Shown piece after piece: positions 34,301 through 46,300 of a stretch of 64,000 nt of DNA. The translations under genes and the position numbers were made by a program. Each line of letters starts with the position of its first letter. The stretch's first letter is position 1. Below the pieces are notes generated by a model. It was not told the DNA's origin. It searched no databases and saw only the letters and a list, made by a program, of their open reading frames with translations. Source of the DNA: Sarcocystis neurona (taxonomy: Eukaryota > Apicomplexa > Conoidasida > Eucoccidiorida > Sarcocystidae); assembly GCA_000727475.1 (NCBI GenBank), contig KL647312.1, positions 1,686,793 to 1,750,792 of the forward strand, given 5' to 3'.

Positions 34301-37300
34301 GCTGCTGCTGTCAGGGTAGACCAGGCTCCGCGAAGGTGCCCGCCCGAGCGAGCCCCAGGGCTGCTGCTGAAGTAGGCTCTGCGGTTCGTGCTGCTGCTGC
34401 AGATGCTGCTGGAGCTGCTGCTGCAACGTGATGCTTTGGCTGTGTTGCAGCAGCGCGTGACTGCTGCTGCCCTGCACCAACGTCGCCTGTTGCTGCAGCG
34501 TAGCAGACCGACTCGCCGCGGCACGCAGCAGCAGCGTCTTCAGCAACAGAGAGCCCTGCTGCGCAGGCGTGCAGCGCCACGAAATTTGCAGTGCTTCTTC
34601 CAATTTCTCTACAAGGCGCTCAGGATAATCCTGTGTCTCCAGCAGCAGGCGAGGGCGCCGCACCCACAAGGCCCACCTGCGACGAAAACGCCGTGCGGCG
34701 AAAGCAGGGCAGCATCAGAAACACCAACACAACGCAGCAGCAGAGGTGATAACAGGAGCACAGCAGCAATGGCACCCGGAGCAGCTGGAAAACCAGCAGG
34801 AGCACCACCAGACGCAGGGAGGCAACAGAGAAGCGCCCGACGCAGTCTCGCAGTGCCAGATGCACTGCAGTCGTTCAGACAGAAGGTTCTGTACCGCAGC
34901 AGCAGGGGCCGCAACAAAGGAGCGAAGACAGGGCAGCACGATGGCGGTCCTGGCAGCAGCAGCAGAACCGCAGCACAGCACATATCTACACTTCTATGCA
35001 TGCACACGGATATATACACACATATACACATGTATATACACATACGTATGTGTGGACGCAGATGTGTGTATATATATGTACGTGGCGCAGCCGAGGTGGC
35101 GACAGCCGCGGCAGCAGGAGCGTGACAACGGCAGCAGCGGGGCAGCAGCGGCAGCAGAAGAAACCGTGCAGCACCCTCCTCCCCTCCCTCGATGACCGCA
35201 GAAGCGGCAGGAAGAGAGCGAGAGCAACAACAGCAAAACGTCAGCAATCCCATTCACGCAGCCTTCCTCCCGTTCACCTCCCCACACAAGAGAGCCACAG
35301 CAGCAACAGAGAAGTGACAGCTGTGAGAGGAGCAATCGGATGACAGCCGCAGCAGCAGCAGCACAGCAGCAGCAGCAGGCGGAGGAGAAGCAGCAGAGCA
35401 GCAGCGGAATGTAGAGGACGGGGGAAGACAGGCAACAAAGAAAGAGCTGCTGCTGAGGTGCTTCTCACCAGTTGCATCACCTTACCTGCACTGGGTCTCG
35501 TGCGGAGGCACGTGGCACACAGGTAACTCTCTGGCTTTGTTTTTCCTCTTGCTGCTGCTGCTGCATGCGGCACCCCCTGCGACGCAGCGGAAGGCAGTCG
35601 CAGAAGCATTTTGCAAGTCCAGGAAAACCACGCAACAGCGATGATCGAACCGATGTGCGACGCCGTCAAAGTTGCTTTGTAGACGCCATCTGCACGCCAT
35701 GCTGCAGTTGTTGCTACTGCTGCACAGGTCCTTGTCGCTGTTGCGAACATCCCTGCTGCTGCGGTTGCATGCCTGCCCACTGCTGCAGCCATCATGAACA
35801 CCGCTGACACCGACACCACTGCTGCTGCTGGCCTCCCGACTACTGCTGCTGCTGCCGGTCTCCCGACTGCTGCTGCTGCTGCTAATTTTTCCCCTGCTGC
35901 TGCTGGCATCCCGGTAGCTGTCGCTGCTGCAGACAGCTCTACTGTGCCCGGTGCATGCACTGCTGTTGCTGTTGCTGCGTGGAGCCCTCGGACTGCTGCT
36001 CGCCTGGCTGCTGCTGTGGTGTGCCTCGTTGCCGGGGTAGAAGCCGGACATTCTTTCTTTCTCGGGAGAAAAGGAAGCAGGATACGAACCGGCGTCGGGA
36101 GAGTTCTCTACCAAAAGCAGCCTCCCGTCCGTCGCGGCTGCTGCTGCTGTTCCTGCCGGCCTCTTGCGAAGAGACGCTCCGGTTGCAGCAGCATTCTCAA
36201 CAGCAGCGGCCGCACCAACATCTGCAGTAGGAGCAGCCTTTCTCCCAACAGCAGCGGCGTCTCTGAGCGCAGCGGTTGCTGCGGCCGGGCTGCGTCTGGC
36301 AAGCCGGGTTGCTGCTGCTGCTGCTGTTGCTTCGCGTAGCTCTGGGTCTGCTTCTTCGCTTTCTCGACTCTGTGCTGCTCTTCTGCCTTGCATCACCGCT
36401 GCTCCCTCCTCGCCTGCTTCCGAGGCGTCCCGCTGCTGTTGCTGCTGCTGCGGCTGTTGCTGCTGCTGTTGTGTATTCCGCGGCCGCTGCCGGAGCTTCT
36501 GCTGCTGCTCGCTTTGCTGCTGCGCGCTTTGTTGCTGCTGAAGCAGCGCGAGAGGACGTGGGTCGCAGCAGCAGGCCCCGGCGAAGAAAGGAGAGGTAGC
36601 AAGCATTTGCAGCAGCAATCTGTAGTTGAACAAAACGAGGGGGAACAGGTTGACTCCTGCTGCTCGCAACTGCAGCCCCACCTGCACACGCACCGTTACC
36701 TGCTGTGTCGCCTGCCGCATGTAAACGAAGGTGCTGCCCCCATTGCCGCTGCAGCGCATGCGCATGCGTCGCTCGCGCCGCTGCTGCTGCTCACTTGCGT
36801 CCGAGTAGCGCACCCTGCATGCAGAAGAAACAGCAGCAGCACCTACAACGACAAACTTCGATCACCGAGAACAAAAAAGTCGACGCGCTTGAGGAGGTGC
36901 GGACATGTCCACGCGCCTCTGGCGAAAGCGCCAACGGCACAGAGACACAGAGGCCGCAGTTCTCTGCAGCTGCTGCACGCGCATGGGCGCCTGGAAACAG
37001 CAACGTGTACAGCCACACAACACGCGCATGCAGGGGGATGTTGCTGCTCAAAAGCACCCCGTTCCATAGGCACCCAGTACGTTCACTGTAGCTCATATAT
37101 ACATATACACATATATATAGGGACCCAGTACATTCACTGCAGCTAGTATATACATATACATATATATACATAAATAGGGACCCAGTACATTCACTGTAGC
37201 TCATATACACATATATATACATATACATATATATACGTATACATATATATATGCTTATATAGGGACCCAGTACATTCACTGTAGCTCATATATACATATG

Positions 37301-40300
37301 TATACGTATACATATATATACATATACATATATATATGCTTATATAGGGACCCAGTACATTCACTGTAGCTCATATATACATATGTATACGTATACATAT
37401 ATATATATGTATATTTCTGAGTTCAACAAAAGCGAGAGACTATTCACGACAGAAAGACAGAAGAGAAGAATCACTTTTAAACCCCCTCGCGACAGCGCGT
37501 GTACGCGTGTGTCCTTCCCGCTTATATGGAAGACTCTACAAGCAGACAAAGACAAGGAAATAGACGGGAAAGGCAGATGGACAGGCCTACAGACGGACAG
37601 ACACAAAGAGAAGGTAAAAGAGATCCGCCTGTGCGCCCACACGTGCACGCACACTCGTGTACACACATCTACAAATACACCGCCGCATATATATATGTGT
37701 GTACGGATAGACATGTAGATAGATAAGGGGGTGAAAGATAGGGGAGACTATACCTGATGGTGCATGCACTACACTCGACGCTGGCAAGGCAGCAGATGGG
37801 GACGCAGAGCTGCTTCCCCGGAGGGATTATAACCGCGTCCTCTGCTGCCTCTCGCTCTCTCGTCTTCTGCTGCCGCCTGGCACGCCACTGCTGTTTCTTG
37901 TCCTTTTGCTTCTCTGCTGCTGCTGCTGCCGTCAGCTTCTCCGCCTGTGCTTCTCCTCCTGCTCTTGCTTCTCCCCTTCCTCTGCCGGCTTCCTGAGAGC
38001 TGCCCTTCCGACTCTCCCCGCTGCCACGCAACTGCGCTGCTGCTGCGGCTTCGTCTTCTGCTCCGCCGGGGGGCGGGGCTTCGTCGCTGCTGCTGCCGCG
38101 TCTGTTCCGCCTCGCCCACGGCGCTGCTGTTCCGGTGGCGGTGCGCCCCGCAAGGGCATCAGCGCCACCGTGTCCTGCAGCGGCCAGAACACAAGCAGCA
38201 CTGTGCGGTCACATGCAGCAGCGTTGCAGAACCGCAGCGCGGGAGCAGTTCTGATGTAGTATCTACAGCAGCAGGGAGAGAATCGAGACTGCAGCGGCGC
38301 GACGTGCTGCAGGGGACGCCCGCCTGCGGCAGCAGCAACACCGCGACCCGTCATCTCACTGTCTGCACCGGCAGGAGCCGCAACAGCAGAACTCCTGCTC
38401 GCAGAAACCGCTTCCATCACCAGGCGGGACACTGCCACCACGAGCGCCAGCAGCACCACGAGCCGCTGCAGCAGCAACACCCGCGCTCGCCAACAGAAGC
38501 AACACTCGTGTAGCGGGGCAAGCAAGCCGAGGCGCCCCCGCCCATCTGCTAGCAAGAGAAGCGAACGCACTAGCCGTACCTGTTCTTTCTCGGTTGCTCT
38601 CTCCTTTTCCGCTGCCTCCGCCGTCTTCTGCCCCTCTTCGTCGACTGCTGTGCTTCCTGCTGCCGCTGCTCCTGCGTGACGGCTGCGGAGGGCGCCACAA
38701 AATTCGGAAGTGTTCCTCGAGACGCTGCTGCTCGACGCTGTTGGCTGCTGCTTCTTCGCCGTCCGCCGGAAGGACATCCACGCGCAGCTGGCGCACGGGC
38801 AACTTCCCTACATTTTCAAGCAGCAGCAGCTGCAGCCGCTGCTGCCCTTCCCAAAGCGAAGAATGACGCACGTCCCCCGTGAAGGCCGAATTCTCTGCGG
38901 CTGCTGCTGCTGCACCAGGAAGCATTTCTTCTCTCTCTCTTCTTCTTCTTTCTGTCCTTTCTCCTCTCCGCTTCCGTTGTCGCTTTCCTTTCTTCCTCCT
39001 GCTCTCCTTCTCCCAGGACCGCTGCTGCTGCTCCGGCCACTGTTCTCCCAGCAACGAAGAAGCCGAGTTCCGGCCGGCAGACCACGCGGCCTGCATGGGG
39101 CAGTCACTCTCCCCTGTCGACGCACCTGCAGCACTGCTCCTCCTTCCTGCTGCTGCTCTGGGACGTAGCACATGCTGCCAGTGCCTGCGGCTGCCGTAGC
39201 GACTGCGCTTGAGGCTTCCTTCCCTCTGTTGCTGCTGCCTTTCTTGCAGGGCCCTGAGCACAGCCCGATCTCCCGAGCGAGAAGAACCATCAGCCAGCAG
39301 CAGCAGGGACCCCTCGTAATCTTGTTTAGGCGTTCTCCTCGTAAGACGTGTTCCTCCCCTGCTGCTGCGTCTTCTGCTCCTGTCTGCATGCAGCAGTCTT
39401 CTTCCGTCAGCAGCATCATCGTCACTGCTGCTACTGCTGTTGCAGCTCGTTGTTGCCGTGACGCTGTCTTCCAGGCTGCTGTCGCTGCTGCAGCAGTATC
39501 TGCCGCCGCTCGTGCTGCTCGAGCTGCCGCTGAACCTGCTGGTGCTGCTGAGAACGTCGCTGCTGCGGCTGCTTCCGCTGCAGCAGCTGTCAGTTGTCTC
39601 CGTGTCCTCCTCCTCGCTGCTGCTGCTGCAGCTACTGGGGCTGCTAGGGGAGAAGGAACCTTCGGTGAAGGCATCAAAATTGAGTGATGGTGCTCCCTTC
39701 TGAGCTGCTGCTGTGGCAGCAGCTTCTTCGCGGGAGCGACCCTTGGCTCGGCTCCGTGCTGCTGCATGCGGCCCTGTGCAGTTGCTGCTGCCGCTGCTGC
39801 TGCGGAGACGGCGTCTCGGCTGCTGCTGTGCGCGGCGGCTTCTGTGAACTCTGCTGCCCGGGAACGAAGAAGAGGCAGCAGTTGCTGCTGCAGTACCAAA
39901 GTCGTATTCACGGTAAGGCAGAACACCTCGAGCAGCTGCAGCAACTGTTGCTGGGAGTTGACGCAGGCGCCGGGGTAACACACACGACGGCGCATGTGCG
40001 GCCAGGGAGACGTGGAGCAGCGGCAGCGGGTGGATCACATCCACGCACGCTGCGGCACTAAATCTGTTAGAGACAACAGCAGCAACAGCAGCAGAGGAAA
40101 ACCGCGCAGAAGCCAATGAACTCGCTGTGGCACCCAGGCCAGGGCAGGCGAGAAGCAGCAGCAGCAGCCGTCCTCTACGGAAGAGCGGAAGGAGTACGGC
40201 ACAGGCCGCAGCAAAGCGTGATGCACCGCCAGCAGCAGGTGCGAGCAGTGGCACGTAACAAGGTGTCGCAGCAGCAGCAGCAACAGAAGGACGTGTCCAG

Positions 40301-43300
40301 CAAGGGCAGGACAAGAGCAGCGGAGGCAGCCCCAATACCAGCAGCAGCAGCACCAGGAGCGAAGGCAGGCGAGCAACAGCCGCACCAGGAGCCGCGTCTC
40401 ATGTCAGAAGCAGTAGTAGCGCGGGGGGCAGTAACAGCAGCGGAAAGAGGCCAGCGGCAGTGAAGAAGCAGCAGCAAGACAATTCGGGAGAACCAGCTGA
40501 AAGAAACTAAACAGAGCGAACAACAGTAGCGCAGCATAGATCTTTGGCGGAGTGAAACATGCAACAAGAGAAGCAGCAGCCGCAGCACACACACAGCAGC
40601 AGCTGCTTCGGGATAGGAGGATCGCATCTGCTCCTGTTGCAGCTAATGCGCTGCGGCGGGTCCGAGGAAGAGGACCTACCGGATAAGTTGCATCGCTGCA
40701 TCTGCCGGCGATATGTCGCTCAGCTTCTGCTCGTCCGGTTCGCGTGGGGGCAGCCGCTGCTGCGCCGCTGCGGCAGCTGCAGCAGCTGTGAAGCGCTGCG
40801 GTAACGGTGCCTGCTGCTGCGAGGAGTGCAGTAGCAGCTTCTGCTGTGGCTGCTGCCTCCTGCTGCTGCTGCTGTCGCGCGAGCCCAGCAGGGAGACGTC
40901 CAGGAACGCGGCCAGCTCGTCGCTCTGCTGGAATAGCAGCTGCGAACACTGCAGCTTGTGTAGCGTGTAGGACAGGCCAGTGAAATATAGTCTTCCCTCC
41001 TCCTTCGGTAGGACAGTGACCTGCACCAGCAGCCCCACATCAGCAGCAGCAACGGAGACAGCAGCACCTTACACATGTCCACCAAAGATGACACATACGC
41101 TTGCCTCCCATTGCCCGCGACGTCTCTTCCCTGTGCGCCCGTCCTCCTCCTGCTGCAGAACGCCTTTTGCTGCTCCTATTCTTCCGTTACAGCGCGTCCT
41201 GCCTTTTCTGCTTCCCCTACTGCTCTCGCTGCAACTGCTGCTCTCGCTGCAACTGCTGCTCTCGCTGCAACTGCTGCTCTCGCTGCAACTGCTGCTCTCA
41301 TCTGCTTCTGCCACTCGAGCCTCCTGCCGTTGCTCTTGCCGCTGTCTTGCCTCTGCTGCTGTTGCTCCTCTCACCTGCTGCTCCTCGGACTCCGGTCTGC
41401 TCCTGTGGCTCTTGCCCGTCCTGTCGCTGCTTTTCTCACCTGCTGCCGCTTCTCTCACTTGCTGCCGCTGCTTCTCTGAATGGCTGCTGCTGCTTCTCTG
41501 TTAACAGTCGCTGCCGCTTCTCTGCGCTGCTACTACTGCTTCGGCTTGCAGCAGAAATCAGGGCGTGCGTACTTCTCTGAGGACTGAGGTCCGGCGTGAG
41601 TCCAGGAAGAGCGACTGCAACAGCAGCCGCCATCCCTTCTCAAGTGCTGCAGCTGGTCGCTGTTGCCATCACTGCCACTGCTGCTGTTGCCGTTAGGGCT
41701 ACTCCTGCTGTTGCCGTTACTGCTACTGCTGCTGTCGCAGCAGGTGCTAATCCTGCTCCTGCGGCTGCTGTCACTGCTGCTGCTGCTGCCGTTCCTGCTG
41801 CTGCTGCTGTTACGGCTGTTGCTGCCCTTGGAGATGCTACTGTTGCTGCTGCTGCTGTTGCTGCTGCTGTTGCTGTCCCGTTGCCGGCTTGCGGGCAGCT
41901 GCTGCTCGTACCTCGAAGGTGACTTGATGAGTCGCAGAAGGAGGCACCAGCACCGTCACCGGGTAGACCTCGGCCTGTGCCCCGCACGTCAGAAGCTTCG
42001 CTTTGTCAAGGACAAGTTCTATTGACAAGGGATTTCTCACAGATACTTGGACGCTGCGCAGCTCGTCCTTAACCCACAGGCCGGCCGGTGGAGGCAGCGT
42101 AGCTCCTCCTCCCTGCTCCGGTCGCAGAACGTCTTCCATCGTGTTGTAGGCTGCTGCTGCTGCTCCTGCTGGTTTGCTGCCTCCTCCGCGCTGTTGCTGC
42201 TGCCGTCCCGCAGACAGAAACGGATTGTACATCAATACGTTCTTCGAGCCTCCTTGCTCCTGCTGCTGCTGCTCCTGCTGCTCCTGCTGCTGCGCCCCTT
42301 CAGCCCCCAAGGGGCCTTCTGCTGCTGCAGCCTTGACAGCAGTGCCTGGGGGAGGCTGCTTCCGGTCTGCGTCAGTCCCTCTGCCTGCATCGCGTAGGAC
42401 TTCGGCTGCTGCCCGGGCTGCTGCAGCACCAACGTCGCCTGGGGTGCTGCCGCTGCTTTCTTGCACGCCCCGTTCGTTCGCTGCCGTCCCGTCTGCAGCA
42501 GCAGCAGAGCGCGACGGGAGAAGCTGGGAGGAAGAGCCGTCCTCCGCTGCTGTGGCCGCTGAAGTGGGCTGCTGCTGCGGCACTGCCAGTCCGGCCTCTG
42601 CACGTCTGCCTGCTGCTGACGCGGGCCCAGCGTCCGCCTCAGCAGCAACAGCAGCAGCAGCCGAAGCACCTTCTTCATCTTCCTCTTCTGCGCCGTAGCA
42701 GCAAAGCACTACGGAAGTCTCCACCACCGGCTGCAGCTTCGTCAGCAGCGGCAGCGGGGGGGCTGCTCCTTTGCAGAGTCCCCCGACAACCTGCAGCTGT
42801 TCATCTGCAACTGCTGCAGCGCCGCGACGTGCTCCTCCTCCTGCTCCTCCCCCTGCTGCTGCTGCTGTTCTGCAGCTGCTGCTTCCGCATGCCAGCTGCT
42901 GCTGGCGACTCTGCACCTGCGTCGCGCCTCCTGCTGCTCCCCCTGCAGTGAGACGGCGACTGCTGCTCCGCAACGAAGACGAGACGGCTGCTGCTGTTGC
43001 TGCGGAGAAGTCGCCTGCAGCTCGTCTTCTGTCCCCTCCGCCGCTTCCGCGTCTCCCGCCGCTGCTGCGCTGCTGTGGGTCAGCACGCAGCTGCTGCAGT
43101 GAGGACCGCCCTGCAGACCCGCCGACGCCTGCTGTTTGCTGCTTGTTGCTCACCACGACCAAAGCTACAGGGAGCGACAGCGGCCCCGTCCGCCGTCCTG
43201 CTGCGGCCTGCCACAGCACCACCGACGACACGCGCAGCACAGCACGAGGAACAATTCCTGCTGCGCAACGGTATTAGCTGCAGCAGCAGCAGCAGCCAAA

Positions 43301-46300
43301 GACGTAGCGGCGCCAGGGCTACGTGTGTGGCAGCTGCTCGGAGAGAGAATGTAGCAGCGACGGCACAGAGACGTAGCGGCGGCAGCAACAGCAGCGGCAG
43401 CAGCATCGAGCAGCAGCAACACCAACAGCAGCAGAAGCAACAGCAACAGCAGCGGCACTGGCACTAAGCAGCAGCAACAGTGGCAGCAGCAACAACCGCA
43501 GCAGTGGGCAAGGCGCAGAAGCACCTGCAGCAGTGGCAGTGATATACGAAGCAGCTGCACAGCACCGCAGTGGACAGACAGAGAAGGACGAGGAGCAGCA
43601 GCAGCAGCGGCACGGAGTTAGGTCTGCAGCAGCTAGGGAAGCACAGGCGCACTGCCGAGGCCTGTCCCTTCTACCGGGCGGCACCCTACGACTGCTGCGC
43701 CTGCAGTTCTCCTGCCATTACCCCCACGCGTCTCTGGCCGCTATTTTTCACCCACCAGCAGAACGAGATGCTACTTCTACTGCTACGCCTCTTGGGCAGT
43801 CGCTCCGAGCGAACAACGGGGTGGGCAGGGGAAACGCGGCTTCAAGCGACTACTTCTTCTGCGCGGCTTCCCCAGCGCCCCCTGAACGTCTGCTGCTGTT
43901 GCTCTTCTTTCACTTCTTCCTCGCTTCGACGTTGCGTGCTTCTGTTCCTGCTGTCGATCCTGCTGTTGCTCCTGCTGACGCGCCTTCCGCCACTCTCGCA
44001 CTGCTGCGTCCCATCCCCTTGCTCGCGCGCGCTGCTCACTTGCTGCACCTGCTGCTGTCCGACTATCCCTTACACTCTCGCTCATCCCTTCGCAAGTGTG
44101 TATATATATATGGACATATGCAGATAGACAGGCACGTAGATAGACTGATACACACACGTATATACACTTCCATATACACACGTGTATTTATGGCGTTATA
44201 TGCACGCATAAAGGTGTATATAGAAGAAGACATGTCTGTTGCTATTTACACGCATGCCTATCTACACATGTCTATATATGTAGACGCACGATTCTACCTG
44301 TGAACACACATGCACACAAGTATATATATATATACACTATTCTTCCTGCGTATACACATGCATACATATAGATATGTATAGATATATATACATATATATA
44401 TGTCTTCATATGTACACACATACACATATGGAAACATATATACATATATATATATGTTCCTACCTCTGTGCACACACGTGTAGAGATTTGCAGCAGCCTC
44501 GCGCACAGATGTATCTCGTATATATCTCCATTACGCCAGCGCCGTTCACGCGCAACGGTCTGCTGCTGCACCGAGCTTCCCTGCTGTTTGCTGGCTGCTG
44601 CCGTGGGTTGCTGCAGCAGCTTGCTGCTATTTACCTGTACAACCATAGTAGTATTCGCCTGTCCCTTGACGTCGAGGACCGAATATAAGACGGAGAGGGT
44701 GGCGCATGCATACCAGGCGACTCTTCCTGGATCGTCCATATGTTCGCTTGAGAGTTTCAATATGTGGAGAATGCGGGACTGGACGGTAGGCCACCAGACG
44801 CGCAGGTAGTTGCTGTTGCTGCTGCCGCTGGCTGCTGCAGCTGCCGCCGCAGCCGCCCCAGCTCCTGCGTAGCCACCACCAGTCCCGCCACCGGCGGCAG
44901 AGCAGCTGCTGCTGCGTCGGCCTGCAGCCCCGGCGCCGGAGGAGCTGCTCGACGGAGCAGTACACAGCGACAGCAGACTGGTGCCGCCGCTGCAGTCCAC
45001 TGTCACGCCTGCTTTATAGAAACGCATGCGCTTCGCGTGCCGCAGCAAAAAGTCGAGAGAGCTGCGGCTGCTGGTGGGGAACGGCGGCCGCGGCGGCAGC
45101 AGCTGCAACTGTGCCAGCCCCGCCGCGACTGCTGCTTCTGTCGCTCTTGCACCGCTGCCCCACGAACCATCACACAAACCAGCAGCACAGGCGGCTCCTG
45201 CAGCACACCCTGCAGAAAGAGGGGGACGAGACGCCAACAACGCATATGAGGATGCCGCCGTTTGCAAAGGCAGATAAGGCGGCAGGGAGTAACACGCGGG
45301 TGCCAAAGCTTCTGTGTACGGAAGTGTCATGGGAGCAGCAGCAGCAGCAGCCCGACCTCCTGTGGGAGAACAACTAGCAGCACGAGCCGCAGGGTGGCTG
45401 CTGGTTGCACGAGGACATCCGCACGGTGAAGCGGCAGCAGCTCCGCCTCCCGCAGCAGCACCACAGCAACACCGCAGCGCAGCGGCCCCGTCACTCGACG
45501 CGCAGCAACAGCAGGCCCGCCCGCACCCGCTGGCACCGGCGCGCCGAGGCAGGCCTGCCGCAACCAGGTCCTTGCTTCCTGCTGTCGCTGCTGCGTCTGG
45601 CGGGCAGGTGTTGCTGCACGTCCAGCAGCCAGAGAGACAAGAGAAAGAAGCGCTGCCTGCAGCAGGGACAGCAGCAGCGCAACAGCAGCAGCCGCGCGTG
45701 GGTGTTTGGGAAGGGCAGGCAAACATATTAGAGTTGCAGAAGGAGTGCGCAGAAGTCCTGCTGGAGCGACAGCATGCAGCTGCTGCTTCTGGGTCGTCTC
45801 CCCAGCGCTGCTGTTGCAGCGTCTGCCGCAGCTGCAACAGCTGCCGCACAAAAACGACGTCCTGCGGAGACGCTTGTCCTCCGCAGCTGAAGCGCTGCGA
45901 ACGTTGCTGCAGGATTTGCTGCTGCAGTCTGCAGCACAGCGCTGCTGCCGCATGCGTCTCCCTGCTGCTGCTGCTGTTTTCTCGGGCAGCTGCTTGGTGC
46001 GCCACACTGCCGCAACAGTGCTCTGCCCTCTGCTGCTGCCGCAGGGATTCCTGGCCGGCGCGGCGAGCAGCGGCAGCAGCAATCTCGGCAGTAGCCAAAG
46101 GCCGCCACGCGCCGGTGCTGCTTCTGCAGGAGCAGCAGCAAGTGCTGGTGCCGGCTGCCGCTCTCCGTCCTTCCTCTGCAGGAGGCAGCATCGGCCGCAG
46201 CAGCGGCCGGGAAAGCAGCAGCGTCGACGAAGCAGCAGCAGAGCGCCCAGCGGCAAGAGGGTGAAGCTGCTCATCGGGCGGCAACTCAAGCAGCGACAGG

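Noticed and set aside
33953..34669. Stop at 33953 as the end of Trs120
   Set aside because: A strong donor CAG/GTAAAT at 34010 precedes it, and family C-terminal blocks continue in phase at 31314 and 28377.
37932..38777. Frame containing FWPLQDTVALMPLRG as Trs120 coding sequence
   Set aside because: It fails the phase carried by exon 6, and it does not lead into the conserved AVIIPPGKQL strand, which lies in another frame.
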